Numbered from the stretch's first letter, positions 15,930 to 24,164 are shown. The stretch is 37,986 nucleotides of DNA from Paracoccaceae bacterium (GCA_002708925.1 PAPN01000050.1:1-37986); one strand, 5' to 3'. Notes: generated by a model from the letters alone, not told the origin. Numbers and translations: made by a program.

Positions 15930-16127
15930 ATGCAATCGCCCGAATCTCCGCGTCACATACGCGACAGTCTGGAAAAACACGCCCGCCTGTTCGAGCTGAT
16001 CCGCCAGCAAAATCTGGTGGCCACGGCGCGAGTCGGGCGCAAAGCCCGCCCAATCGACGAACCGATCGAGGCTGCTTTGCTGGCGGCGGCGGATGCGTCT
16101 TTGGCGCAGGGCGGCGGGTATCTGTAG
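15930..16127 (+). CDS. Small hypothetical protein, 65 residues
   Basis: Not recognised. The protein starts MQSPESPRHIRDSLEKHARLF and is charged and probably helical. It has an amphipathic N-terminal half, a basic centre (ARVGRKARP) and an Ala-rich C-terminal helix. There is no membrane segment. AAGGTG four bases before the ATG supports this start; an upstream in-frame ATG at 15888 has no such site and overlaps the palindrome. The gene is convergent with rlmE and ends six bases from it. Translation is plausible but unproven. Confidence 0.5.
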   Translation: MQSPESPRHIRDSLEKHARLFELIRQQNLVATARVGRKARPIDEPIEAALLAAADASLAQGGGYL

Positions 16128-16133
16128 GCGGCG

Positions 16134-16850
16134 TCAGCCGCGAAACCCGGTGGCCACCACGAATTTTTCGGAACTATCCGCGCGCGAGGCAGGCGGCTTC
16201 ATGTTCACCACCTTGGTGAATTTCTGTTTCAGCAGCTTTTGCAGATCGCCCTCGGCGCCGCCGGCCAGAACCTTGGCCACAAAGGTTCCGCCCTCTTCCA
16301 GCACGTCAAAGGCCAGATAGGCCGCGGCCTCGCACAGGGCGATGATGCGCAAATGGTCGGTCTGTTTGTGCCCCGAGCTGGAGGCCGCCATGTCCGACAT
16401 CACCACATCGGCCTTTCCGCCCAGCCAGTCCTTGACCTGCTGATCGGCGTCATCCTCCATGAAATCCAGCTGGTGGGTTTCTGCGCCGGCAATCGGTTCC
16501 ACCTCTTGCAGGTCCACACCCAGCACGGTGCCCACTTTCTTACCCTGTTTTTCGCCCAGGGCATTCACACGTTTGACCGCCACCTGGCACCAGCCACCGG
16601 GCGCGCAGCCCAGATCGACAACCCGCGCGCCGGGCACAAGGAAACGGAACTTATCGTCCAGTTCAAGGATCTTATAGGCCGCGCGGCCGCGATAGCCGTC
16701 GGTCTTGGCCCGTTTGACATAGGGGTCATTCAGCTGGCGCTGCAACCACCGGGTCGAGCTGAGCGAGCGCCCGCGCGCGGTTTTCACCTTGACCTTCAGG
16801 TCGCGCTGGCCACGTCCGGATGTGTTCTTGCTGCCTGGTTTCTTCGCCAT
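16134..16850 (-). CDS. rlmE: 23S rRNA (uridine-2'-O)-methyltransferase
   Basis: The RrmJ/FtsJ family methylates U2552 of 23S rRNA late in 50S assembly, using S-adenosylmethionine. From the ATG at 16850 it has 238 residues. A lysine/arginine-rich N-terminal tail is followed by the SAM-binding motif [23 protein letters not shown] and [28 protein letters not shown] carries the last catalytic lysine. AAGAGG five bases before this ATG makes it preferable to the longer in-frame start at 16901. It lies downstream of ppx and a LysE-type gene on the same strand. Confidence 0.93.
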   Translation of the reverse strand: MAKKPGSKNTSGRGQRDLKVKVKTARGRSLSSTRWLQRQLNDPYVKRAKTDGYRGRAAYKILELDDKFRFLVPGARVVDLGCAPGGWCQVAVKRVNALGEKQGKKVGTVLGVDLQEVEPIAGAETHQLDFMEDDADQQVKDWLGGKADVVMSDMAASSSGHKQTDHLRIIALCEAAAYLAFDVLEEGGTFVAKVLAGGAEGDLQKLLKQKFTKVVNMKPPASRADSSEKFVVATGFRG

Positions 16851-16916
16851 AAGAGCCTCTTTCGTTGCGCTCCGGTTACCTGCACTCGGGGCGGGGGGCA
16901 AGGGGGCACGCCGGGC

Positions 16917-17522
16917 TTAGCCGCGCAGAGCCACCAGAATGCCGCCGCCGATCATCGCCGAGCCGCCCAGCTGATCGACGCGGCGGCGGGCGCGGGGCGT
17001 GGCCCATTTTTGCCCGATCCATCCGGCCAGCGCCACATAAAGGCACAGCACCAGCCCGGCCATCGTCATTGCGGTGCCCCCCAGGATCACGAATTGCGGC
17101 GCTGCGGGCAAGGCCGGATCAATGAATTGCGCGGTGACGGCGATGAAAAACGCGTTGGCCTTGGGGTTCAGCAGCCCCACCAGCAGCCCCGAGCGGAACC
17201 CGCGATCCGGGGCGGGGGCCTCGTGTCCGGCCAGGCGCAGTTTCTGCACGCCCAGATAGATCAGATAGGCCACGCCGGCCCATTTCACCACATCAAAGCC
17301 GGTCTGCGACAGGGCCAGAACCGAGCCCAGCCCGGCAAAGCCGAGGCTCATCATCGCCGCGCCGCCCATCAGATCGCCGGCCACACAGCGCAGCCCCGCG
17401 CTTTTGCCGTGGCTCAGCGTCTGGCCGATTGCCATCATCACCGATGGTCCGGGGATCGCCGAGAAAGCCGCATAAGTCAGGGCGAATGTCAGCCACAGAT
17501 GGGCCGAAACCGCGTCGAACAT
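16917..17522 (-). CDS. LysE family exporter
   Basis: A 201-residue inner-membrane protein with about six hydrophobic helices. The family signature appears in FSAIPGPSVMMAIGQTLSHG near 21-40, with GLLNPKANAFFIAVTAQF in the middle and the usual C-terminal helices. Members export amino acids or homoserine-type compounds; the substrate cannot be read from sequence. GAGGAGAG lies before the ATG. It begins ten bases after the ppx stop, so it is likely cotranscribed between ppx and rlmE. Confidence 0.88.
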   Translation of the reverse strand: MFDAVSAHLWLTFALTYAAFSAIPGPSVMMAIGQTLSHGKSAGLRCVAGDLMGGAAMMSLGFAGLGSVLALSQTGFDVVKWAGVAYLIYLGVQKLRLAGHEAPAPDRGFRSGLLVGLLNPKANAFFIAVTAQFIDPALPAAPQFVILGGTAMTMAGLVLCLYVALAGWIGQKWATPRARRRVDQLGGSAMIGGGILVALRG

Positions 17523-17532
17523 GGCGCTCTCC

Positions 17533-18645
17533 TCAGAATGGCCCGTCTTCCAGCACGCCGTCGGCGCTCATTTGCGCATAAAGCAGCCCCTCGCGCAGGC
17601 CGCGATCGGCGACAGACAGCCGATCCGTGGGCCAGCAGCGCAGCAGCGCCTGCAAAATCGCCGCGCCCGACATGATCAGCGCCTGACGGTCCTGCCCGAT
17701 ACGCGGATCGCGCCGCCGCCCGCTGGGGCCCAGTTTCAGATAGCCCCTGATCACCTTGTCGATCTGATCCGAGGTCATCCGCAGCCCGTCCACCTTGGTT
17801 CGGTCATAGCGTTTCAGCCCCAGATGCGAGGCGGCAACCGTCGTCACCGTGCCGCTGGTGCCGACGATCTGGAACCCGTTGGTCGCGTGCTCATCGGCAT
17901 AGGGGGCGAATTCGGCCAGGTTTTCCTCGAAGAACCAGCTCATCAGGGCAAAGCGGGCGGCGTCATCCTCAACATCGTTGAACTGATCGCGCAGGGTGGC
18001 CACGCCCAGCGGCACGCTGATCCAATCCACAACCTTGGCGGCGGGGAAGGGGCTGTTTTGCGGGTGGAACCCGGCGTGCAGCCGCATGATCGCGCGCGGC
18101 CGGTCGCGGCGCGGGACTGAGCTCAGATCAATCCACACCAGCTCGGTCGAGCCCCCGCCAATATCGACCACCAGCAATTGCTGCGTGCGGGTGCTGACCA
18201 GCGGCGCGCAGGAAATCACGGCCAGGCGGGCCTCTTCTTCGGGTTGGATGATTTCAAGCGTCAGGCCGGTTTCGCGGCGAACCTTCTTGATGAATTCACC
18301 CGCGTTGGTGGCGCGCCGGCAGGCCTCGGTGGCGACCAGGCGCATCCGTTTGACCTTGTGCCGTTTCAGTTTCTGGTGACAGATACGCAGCGCCTGCACC
18401 GTGCGCCCCATCGAGGCACGGCTAAGCCGTCCCGTGCTTTCGAGCCCCGCGCCCAGTTGCACGGATTTCGAGAAACTATCGACCACATGAAACTGACTGC
18501 CCTTGGGCTGGGCAATCAACATGCGGCAACTGTTCGTACCCAGATCCAGCGCGGCATACAGCTCGGCCGGATCAGGCGGTTTTGGCGCGGGGCTCTCAAC
18601 CGGCTTCGGGAATGCGCCCGCACCTGTGGGACGCTTGGGCGCCAT
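17533..18645 (-). CDS. Ppx/GppA family phosphatase
   Basis: Hydrolyses polyphosphate or pppGpp; the family has an actin-like ASKHA fold. The protein is 370 residues. A Pro-rich N-terminal tail precedes the first phosphate loop AALDLGTNSCRMLIA (about 31-45). The second phosphate motif is LLVVDIGGGSTELVWID and a third is GTSGTVTTVAA. It is shorter than exopolyphosphatases that carry an extra C-terminal domain, so only the catalytic core is present. Which substrate it prefers is undecided. GGAGGG nine bases before the ATG supports the start. First gene of the ppx-LysE-rlmE unit. Confidence 0.9.
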   Translation of the reverse strand: MAPKRPTGAGAFPKPVESPAPKPPDPAELYAALDLGTNSCRMLIAQPKGSQFHVVDSFSKSVQLGAGLESTGRLSRASMGRTVQALRICHQKLKRHKVKRMRLVATEACRRATNAGEFIKKVRRETGLTLEIIQPEEEARLAVISCAPLVSTRTQQLLVVDIGGGSTELVWIDLSSVPRRDRPRAIMRLHAGFHPQNSPFPAAKVVDWISVPLGVATLRDQFNDVEDDAARFALMSWFFEENLAEFAPYADEHATNGFQIVGTSGTVTTVAASHLGLKRYDRTKVDGLRMTSDQIDKVIRGYLKLGPSGRRRDPRIGQDRQALIMSGAAILQALLRCWPTDRLSVADRGLREGLLYAQMSADGVLEDGPF

Positions 18646-18821
18646 GACTACACGCCCTCCATTTCAAGTTACCTTTAACGTAGTGAACCTGACGCGCGCG
18701 CGCAAGCACCGGCGTGGGGCTCATGATCATCTTTAGGATTTTTCCAATGCCGGGTGCTGGTGCTTTGGGGGGCGAAGCGGATAGAACCGTGGACGTCGCA
18801 GAGCGTGGTCTTTCTGTCGAA

Positions 18822-18850
18822 AACGGCCCTTTTGTCGCAAGAGGGCTGTT
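18822..18850 (+). promoter_or_regulatory. 12-bp hairpin in the leader of the C1 gene cluster
   Basis: AACGGCCCTTTT pairs with AAGAGGGCTGTT (two G-T wobbles) around a five-base loop, 37 bases before the virulence-factor-domain gene. No T-run follows, so an attenuator or a protein/RNA-binding leader element is more likely than a terminator. It matches no riboswitch that I can recognise. Confidence 0.4.
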
Positions 18851-18887
18851 CTACAGATGGATCACAGGAAACAGGGGAATCATTCGC

Positions 18888-19184
18888 ATGGCTGACGTCA
18901 CCATTGTTTATTGGCGGGATATTCCGGCGCAGGTGATCGTGGGCAAGGGCCGCCGGGGCGCGAAAAAGCCGCTTTCGGAACGGTTCGAACAGGCGATTGA
19001 CCGCGCTGCCATGAAGGTCGGGGCCTCGGATACCGATGCCTATCTGGCCGAATGGCGCAAGGCCGCCCCCTATCCGGTCGAGGGCGTGCCCTCGGAGATT
19101 GTCGAGGCCGAGGCCGCACGGCTGGAGGCCGAATATGATCAGGATCGCCTGAAGGCGCTGATCGCCAATGACGGATGGGCATGA
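18888..19184 (+). CDS. Virulence factor domain protein (C1-cluster small protein)
   Basis: The 98-residue soluble protein starts MADVTIVYWRDIPAQVIVGKG. It resembles the short proteins annotated as virulence factor that head metF-like C1 gene clusters in Roseobacter-group genomes. A predicted beta-strand N-terminus is followed by charged helices (LSERFEQAIDRAAMKVGA and an E/A-rich C-terminus). No catalytic motif is recognised, and the family name says nothing reliable about function. AGGGGA about ten bases upstream supports the ATG at 18888; a longer in-frame start at 18714 would read through the leader hairpin. It ends 26 bases before the MTHFR-like gene. Confidence 0.65.
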   Translation: MADVTIVYWRDIPAQVIVGKGRRGAKKPLSERFEQAIDRAAMKVGASDTDAYLAEWRKAAPYPVEGVPSEIVEAEAARLEAEYDQDRLKALIANDGWA

Positions 19185-19210
19185 CCCCCGCTGCGATAAT
19201 GGAGGCCGTG

Positions 19211-20137
19211 ATGGCTTTGCTGAATTTCAGAAAACGCGATCAGGCGGCGCTGCCCGTCGATCCCCGGACCGAGACCTTTTTGAAGGGGTTCTCGATTGAG
19301 GTGATGCCGCGTACGGCCGAAAAGATTGATGATTTTCGGGGTCTTCTGCCGCGTGGCACCCGTGTCTATATCGCCCATATCGACGGCACCCCGATCGAGG
19401 ACATGGTTACAACCGCCGCGCGCCTGTCGGACGAGGGCTTTGATGTGATGCCGCATTTTCCGGCGCGGATCATCCCCGATCCCGCCACGCTGGAAAACTG
19501 GATCAACCGCTATCAGACCGAGGCAGGCGTGACCCAGGCGCTGCTACTGGCGGGCGGCGTGGCGCAGCCTCATGGCGATTTCCATTCCTCGATGCAGCTG
19601 CTGGAAACGGGCTTGTTTGACCGCGCTGGTTTCAAGCGCCTGCATGTCGCCGGCCACCCCGAGGGCAACCGGGACATCGACCCGGACGGCAGCGATACAT
19701 TGGTGATGGAGGCGCTGCGCTGGAAACAGGCATTTTCCGAACGCACCGATGCGAAGATGGCCATCGCCACACAATTCTGTTTCGACGCGCAGCCCGTCAT
19801 CGACTGGGCGAACCGGCTTAGCGCCGAGGACATCGAGCTGCCCATCCATATCGGTATCGCCGGCCCTGCGAAGCTGCAAACCCTGATCAAATTCGCTATC
19901 GCCTGCGGGGTGGGCCCCTCGCTGAAGGTGCTGCAAAAACGCGCGATGGATGTGTCCAAGCTGCTGCTGCCCTACGAGCCGACCGATCTGATCGGCCAGC
20001 TGGCCGCGCATAAGGCCGACAATCCCGCCTGCAATATCACGCATGTTCACCTGTTTCCGCTGGGGGGGATCAAGACCTCGGCCCAGTGGACGCAGGATCA
20101 CGGCGGCGCCTCGGGCGTTCCGGCAGGAGCAGCCTGA
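19211..20137 (+). CDS. Methylenetetrahydrofolate reductase-like protein
   Basis: A 308-residue TIM-barrel protein of the metF/MTHFR superfamily. Family-like segments include FSIEVMPRTAEKID, VYIAHIDGTPIEDMVTTAARL, ALLLAGGVAQPHGDFHSSMQLLETG, GHPEGNRDI and AIATQFCFDAQPVIDWAN. The probable reaction is reduction of methylene-H4folate to methyl-H4folate with a flavin, or a related step in C1 transfer. The ATG at 19211 is chosen because GGAGG stands five bases before it; in-frame ATGs at 19175 and 19199 would overlap the previous gene or the ribosome site. The methyl-H4folate:corrinoid methyltransferase downstream fits a shared pathway for methylamine, betaine or DMSP-type carbon. Confidence 0.82.
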   Translation: MALLNFRKRDQAALPVDPRTETFLKGFSIEVMPRTAEKIDDFRGLLPRGTRVYIAHIDGTPIEDMVTTAARLSDEGFDVMPHFPARIIPDPATLENWINRYQTEAGVTQALLLAGGVAQPHGDFHSSMQLLETGLFDRAGFKRLHVAGHPEGNRDIDPDGSDTLVMEALRWKQAFSERTDAKMAIATQFCFDAQPVIDWANRLSAEDIELPIHIGIAGPAKLQTLIKFAIACGVGPSLKVLQKRAMDVSKLLLPYEPTDLIGQLAAHKADNPACNITHVHLFPLGGIKTSAQWTQDHGGASGVPAGAA

Positions 20138-20246
20138 ACCATGGCACCCGAGCGGGCGCATATCCTGCGGCTTTGGCTGCCGTTTGGGGATCCGGGGAAA
20201 CGCGGGTATACTGGCTCTATTAAGTTCATTACTTTTGGAGCCCGTC

Positions 20247-20672
20247 ATGACCATTCGCCTCATGGCCGCAGTTTTCCTGGCCCTGATCCCAGCCTGCCGG
20301 GGGCAGGCGCAGCAGGCCTATCCCGTGCCCAATCTGGCCGGGCAATGGCGCTGCGTGTCCAATTCGCCCGCCGTGTCGATCGACGTCTATTTGCAGGTCT
20401 ATCCCAATCAGCAATTGCAGGGGCAGGGCACCGTCGTTTATCCCGCCACCAGCCGGATTTACAACGTGCAGGGCCCCGGCACCTGGACGGTCGCGCCGCC
20501 CGATCAGCAATATCCGCAATGGCTGATCCGGTTCCAGCTGGTGCCGCAGGGCAATCACGCGTCCTTTTCGATTTTTGCGCGCCCAACGGGCGAGCCGAAC
20601 GGGCTGTACAACAGTTTCTACAATCCTCAGACCGGGCACGTGGTGGAAACCAGCTGCGCGCGTCTGGGCTGA
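20247..20672 (+). CDS. Small secreted protein of unknown function
   Basis: Not recognised. The 141-residue protein starts with a signal peptide, TIRLMAAVFLALIPACRGQAQ. Cleavage could follow AQA, or IPAC could be an atypical lipobox with an unusual proline. The mature part begins YPVPNLAGQWRC and is rich in Pro, Gln, Tyr and beta-prone residues. It has two further cysteines, WRC and SCARLG near the end, that could form a disulphide. GGAG seven bases before the ATG supports the start. It lies between two C1-pathway genes on the same strand, so cotranscription is possible, but no functional link is evident. Confidence 0.65.
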   Translation: MTIRLMAAVFLALIPACRGQAQQAYPVPNLAGQWRCVSNSPAVSIDVYLQVYPNQQLQGQGTVVYPATSRIYNVQGPGTWTVAPPDQQYPQWLIRFQLVPQGNHASFSIFARPTGEPNGLYNSFYNPQTGHVVETSCARLG

Positions 20673-20751
20673 GCACCTCCTTGAATTCGGCCCCAGGCCC
20701 CGCCGCAGCTGCGCGCGGGTGGGCCAGCTATGTCCATGAAAAGGATCAGAC

Positions 20752-21831
20752 ATGACCCGCACCATCGTAGAATCCAAAACCAAGACCGCGATCATCGGTT
20801 TCGATCAGCCCTTCTGTGTGATCGGCGAGCGGATCAACCCCACGGGCCGCAAGAAACTGGCCGCCGAACTGGAGATGGACGATTTCACCACGGTTGAGGC
20901 CGACGCCGTGGCGCAGGTTCTGGCGGGGGCAACGGTGCTGGACATCAACTCGGGCGCGGTGTTTTCCAACAAAATGGCCGAGGACGAGCGCTATGCCGAC
21001 AATAACTTTGTCGAGCCGCCGCTGATGAAGGCTCTGATCGAGCGCGTGCAGGCCATTGTGGATGTGCCCTTGTGCATCGACAGCTCGGTGCCCGGCGCGC
21101 TGGAGGAAGGCCTGAAAGCCGCCGAAGGCCGCCCGCTGCTGAACTCGGTCACCGGCGAAGAGGAACGGCTGGAACTGGTGCTGCCGCTGGTCAAGAAATA
21201 CAACGTGCCCGTCGTGGCCATTTCCAACGATGACACCGGCATTTCCGAAGACCCCGACGTGCGCTTTGCCGTGGCCAAGAAAATCGTGGAGCGCGCCGCC
21301 GATTTCGGCATTCCGGCGCATGACATCGTGGTGGATCCGCTGGTGATGCCCATCGGGGCCATGGCCACGGCGGGCAATCAGGTCTTTACCTTGGTGCGCC
21401 GCCTGCGGGACGAGCTGGGCGTGAACACCACTTGCGGGGCGTCGAATATCTCGTTCGGGCTGCCGAACCGGCATGGGATCAACAATGCTTTCCTGCCGAT
21501 GGCGATGACGGCGGGGATGACCTCGGCTATCATGAACCCGGTCGCTTTGCCCATTGGCCCCAAGAAAATCGCCGAGAAAAAGGCCGAAGTCGAAGCCGCC
21601 GGGATCATCCTGCCCGAAGGCATGGACGATGAGGCCTTTGTGACGATATTCGGCATGGGCTCGACCAAGCCGCGCGCGGGCAAGGAAATGGAGGCCATCC
21701 GCGCCGCCAACCTGCTGACCAACAACGATCCGCACGGTGCCGAATGGATCAGATCGAACAAGTCCCCGGACGAGGCCGCCGCCGGAGGCCGCGGAGGGCG
21801 CCGGGGCGGGGGGCGCCGCCGTCGCGGCTAA
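20752..21831 (+). CDS. Methyltetrahydrofolate:corrinoid methyltransferase (pterin-binding family)
   Basis: A dihydropteroate-synthase-like TIM barrel that moves a methyl group between tetrahydrofolate and a corrinoid protein. The 359-residue protein shows IGERINPTGRKKLA (24-37), VLDINSG, LCIDSSVPGALEEGL, LLNSVTGEEER, ISNDDTGIS and CGASNISFGLPNRHGIN, all typical of the family. It lacks its own cobalamin-binding domain, so a separate corrinoid protein is expected elsewhere. The last 15 residues form an unusual Gly/Arg-rich tail (GGRGGRRGGGRRRRG) that may bind RNA or another acidic partner. An AAGGATC precedes the ATG. A terminator follows, so it ends the C1 cluster. Confidence 0.87.
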   Translation: MTRTIVESKTKTAIIGFDQPFCVIGERINPTGRKKLAAELEMDDFTTVEADAVAQVLAGATVLDINSGAVFSNKMAEDERYADNNFVEPPLMKALIERVQAIVDVPLCIDSSVPGALEEGLKAAEGRPLLNSVTGEEERLELVLPLVKKYNVPVVAISNDDTGISEDPDVRFAVAKKIVERAADFGIPAHDIVVDPLVMPIGAMATAGNQVFTLVRRLRDELGVNTTCGASNISFGLPNRHGINNAFLPMAMTAGMTSAIMNPVALPIGPKKIAEKKAEVEAAGIILPEGMDDEAFVTIFGMGSTKPRAGKEMEAIRAANLLTNNDPHGAEWIRSNKSPDEAAAGGRGGRRGGGRRRRG

Positions 21832-21850
21832 GCGTTTCTGCCGGTTTGTG

Positions 21851-21877
21851 AAGGGCCTCGCATCTGCGGGGCCTTTT
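21851..21877 (+). terminator. Intrinsic terminator after the methyltransferase gene
   Basis: AAGG then CCTCGC pair with GCGGGG and CCTT around an ATCT loop, with one bulged G, followed by a TTTT run. It separates the C1 cluster from the glucokinase gene 48 bases on. Confidence 0.7.
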
Positions 21878-21925
21878 GCTTTGCGTCGGGGCGCGTTAGC
21901 GTGCAAAGCAACAAAAGGAGCGCGC

Positions 21926-22870
21926 ATGTACACACTGGTCGGAGATTTCGGGGGCACCAATTGCCGGCTGGGGCTGGCGCAGGGAACGCGCCTTTTGCCG
22001 GACAGTCTGCGCGCCTATGTGAATGTCGATTTCGGCCAGCCGGGCGATGTGTTGCGGCACTATCTGGATCAGATGCGCGGGCCGGAGATACACCGGCTGT
22101 GTCTTGGTGCGGCGGGGCCGGTTCAGGGGGGGCGCGTCACCCTGACGAATTACCCCTGGACGCTGCTGCAAAAGGACGTGGCCGGCGCCACCGGGGCCGG
22201 GCAGGTGCTGTTTCTGAACGATTTGCAGGCGCAGGGCTATGCGTTGCATGGCCTTGAGGCCTCGGATCTGTCCCCCATTCTTGGCCCTGTTTCGGGCGCG
22301 GAAAATAACCCCGATGCGGCGCGGTTGATCGTGGCCATCGGTACGGGGGTGAACGCCGCCGTGGCCCATCGGCAGGGCGCGCGCCTGTTCGTGCCAGCGT
22401 CGGAAGCGGGTCATATGGCGTTCGGTGCGGCCGATGAAACCGATCTGAAACTCGCGGCTCGCCTGCGCAGGGAACTGGGGCACACCCCGATCGAGGCAAT
22501 CCTGAGCGGCGATGGGCTGGCCCGGCTCTGGGCGTTTTTTGGCGGGGCCGAGGGGGGCTCGGGCCGGGATGTCACAGCAGCCCTTGCGGCGGGCGAGGAT
22601 GCGGCGCACAGGGCGGCACAGCGCTTTGCCGCGCATCTGGCACGCTATTGCGCGGACCTGGCGCTGGTGCATCTGCCGATGGGCGGGATTTACCTGGCGG
22701 GCAGTGTGGGGAACGCTTTGGCCGGGTATCTGAAAACCCCGGACTTCGCCGCGGCATTCCGCAGGCCGGGCCCGTATCGGCCGCTGCTGAGCGCGATTCC
22801 CATCTACGCGGTTCCCGATGCGCCGCTGACGCTACAAGGATGCGCGATTGCGGCGGGGCAGGCTGGCTAG
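21926..22870 (+). CDS. glk: Glucokinase
   Basis: Phosphorylates glucose to glucose 6-phosphate with ATP; member of the bacterial glucokinase (Glk) family. At 314 residues the length fits. The phosphate loop is VGDFGGTNCRLGL (5-17), the catalytic aspartate is D99 in FLNDLQAQG, the ATP-binding GTG is 139-141 and the sugar-binding SEAGH spans 159-163. AAAAGGAG six bases before the ATG at 21926 fixes the start; the much longer open frame upstream crosses a terminator. It is a single gene between terminators and a convergent regulator, with no other sugar genes nearby. Its stop overlaps the stop of the regulator gene. Confidence 0.9.
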   Translation: MYTLVGDFGGTNCRLGLAQGTRLLPDSLRAYVNVDFGQPGDVLRHYLDQMRGPEIHRLCLGAAGPVQGGRVTLTNYPWTLLQKDVAGATGAGQVLFLNDLQAQGYALHGLEASDLSPILGPVSGAENNPDAARLIVAIGTGVNAAVAHRQGARLFVPASEAGHMAFGAADETDLKLAARLRRELGHTPIEAILSGDGLARLWAFFGGAEGGSGRDVTAALAAGEDAAHRAAQRFAAHLARYCADLALVHLPMGGIYLAGSVGNALAGYLKTPDFAAAFRRPGPYRPLLSAIPIYAVPDAPLTLQGCAIAAGQAG

Positions 22871-23475
22871 ATCAGGTTCAGATCGCGCCCCATCATGGCG
22901 GCATGGGTGCGGTTGCGCGCGTTCAGTTTGCGGCTGAGCGTCTTGACATGCAGCTTGATCGTCACCTCTTGCAGGTCCAGGTCTCGGGCGATTTCCTTGT
23001 TCGATTTGCCATCGCACAACCCGCGCAGCACATCGCGTTCGCGCGGTGTCAGATGCGGGGCATCGGGGTGGGTGCTTTCGCTTTCCAGGAACTGGCGCGG
23101 GGTATAGGTGTCGCCCGCCAGAATGTGCCGCACCGCGCTGATCAGCGTCTCGGGGGCCATGGTTTTGGGCAAAAAGCCGCGCGCGCCGGATTCCAGAACG
23201 CGCCGTGCAATATCAGGCGAGGCCGTGCCCGAGATCAGCGCAACGGGGAAGGGGGCGTTGGCCTCGATCACCTGGGTCAGGCCTTCGGGCAGTTTCATGC
23301 CGGGCATCGTGTAATCCAGCAGCACCAGATCGAACGCCCCATGCGCCGAGATTTTCCCCATCGCGCCGCTGAGGTCGGAACATTGGGTCAGCTCGAACCC
23401 GGCAGAGTTGTGCAGGTAGGCAGCGATGGTGTCGCGAACCAATTCGTGATCGTCGGCTATCAAAATACGTGTCAT
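22867..23475 (-). CDS. NarL/FixJ-type response regulator with LuxR-type HTH
   Basis: The 202-residue protein has a receiver domain with DDHE at 8-11, phospho-acceptor D54 in LVLLDYTMPGM and K104 in FLPKTM. A C-terminal helix-turn-helix (about 140-195) contains LTPRERDVLRGLCDGKSNKEIA. It should bind DNA as a phosphorylated dimer. It is divergent from the SUOX-like/hybrid-kinase pair across a 185-base gap, so the hybrid kinase with its own HPt domain is the likely phosphodonor. Its target is probably the shared intergenic region, which holds an inverted repeat. The C-terminal stop overlaps the glk stop in CTAG. Confidence 0.92.
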   Translation of the reverse strand: MTRILIADDHELVRDTIAAYLHNSAGFELTQCSDLSGAMGKISAHGAFDLVLLDYTMPGMKLPEGLTQVIEANAPFPVALISGTASPDIARRVLESGARGFLPKTMAPETLISAVRHILAGDTYTPRQFLESESTHPDAPHLTPRERDVLRGLCDGKSNKEIARDLDLQEVTIKLHVKTLSRKLNARNRTHAAMMGRDLNLI

Positions 23476-23567
23476 ATCAATTTTATGGGCAATTACGCGC
23501 CCTTTGAGTGAGTGGGGCTCAGAACGGGATTCTGAAAACTGGAATGAACAGGATGTGGTGCGCAGAG

Positions 23568-23596
23568 TATAGCCTATCCATTTGCATAGGGCTATA
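23568..23596. promoter_or_regulatory. Inverted repeat in the regulator/SUOX-kinase intergenic region
   Basis: TATAGCCTAT (23568-23577) and ATAGGGCTATA (23586-23596) are inverted copies differing by one inserted base, with an eight-base spacer. NarL/FixJ dimers often bind such symmetric half-sites. The location between the divergent regulator and the SUOX-like gene makes it the best candidate operator. It ends 64 bases before the ATG at 23661. Confidence 0.45.
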
Positions 23597-23660
23597 GACC
23601 TGTTCGCCTGCGCAAGTCACAACCTAAAAGCACTGAGTCTGGGGATTTACGGTGGTTGCG

Positions 23661-24164
23661 ATGGGTTTGAAACAGGTCTTGGCCGGGATGATTGCGCTGG
23701 TGCTGGCTCTTGGCGTTGCCAATGCCGAAGATGCGCCCGAATCTCAACCCATGATAGAGGTGGTCTATCTGGATCAGCAGGACCGGCTGCTGAACTCCAG
23801 CCAGGTGTCGATGGATGAATTGCTGGCGTTGCCGGCGGCCGAATTCACCACGTCGACGATCTGGACCATCGGACCACAGACGTTTCGCGGTGTCTGGCTG
23901 TCGGATCTGATGGAGTATCTGAAGATCTCTGAGGGGGAAATCTATCTGAGCGCGCTGAACGAATATCTGGTGGAAATCCCCCTGTCCGAGATGTTCCCCG
24001 GCGGGCCGCTGGTGGCCTATGAACGCAACGGTGCCCCAATGGGCGCGCGGGACAAGGGGCCTTTGTGGGTCGTTTTTCCGTATGATTCCGATGAACGCTT
24101 CCGTGCGGAATCCGTGTACGCCCAGAGCATTTGGCAAATGGACCGGATCGAGGTTTACCAGTAG
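23661..24164 (+). CDS. Periplasmic SUOX-like (oxidoreductase molybdopterin-fold) protein
   Basis: A 167-residue exported protein. Residues 1-22 are a signal peptide ending ANA. The mature part has the fold pattern of the molybdopterin-binding domain of sulfite-oxidase-like proteins: VSMDELLALPAAEFTTSTIWT, FRGVWLSDLMEYL, ALNEYLVEIPLSEMF, LWVVFPYD. It has no cysteine to bind molybdenum in the mature part, so it is unlikely to be an enzyme and may instead bind a small ligand. GGTGG before the ATG at 23661 is preferred over the in-frame GTG at 23652. It is followed 93 bases on by a hybrid kinase with a periplasmic loop, which suggests it is an input subunit for that kinase. Confidence 0.75.
   Translation: MGLKQVLAGMIALVLALGVANAEDAPESQPMIEVVYLDQQDRLLNSSQVSMDELLALPAAEFTTSTIWTIGPQTFRGVWLSDLMEYLKISEGEIYLSALNEYLVEIPLSEMFPGGPLVAYERNGAPMGARDKGPLWVVFPYDSDERFRAESVYAQSIWQMDRIEVYQ

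Noticed and set aside
18646..18887. Riboswitch (cobalamin, SAM or THF) in front of the C1 cluster
   Set aside because: Only one simple hairpin is visible; none of the conserved boxes of those classes was recognised.
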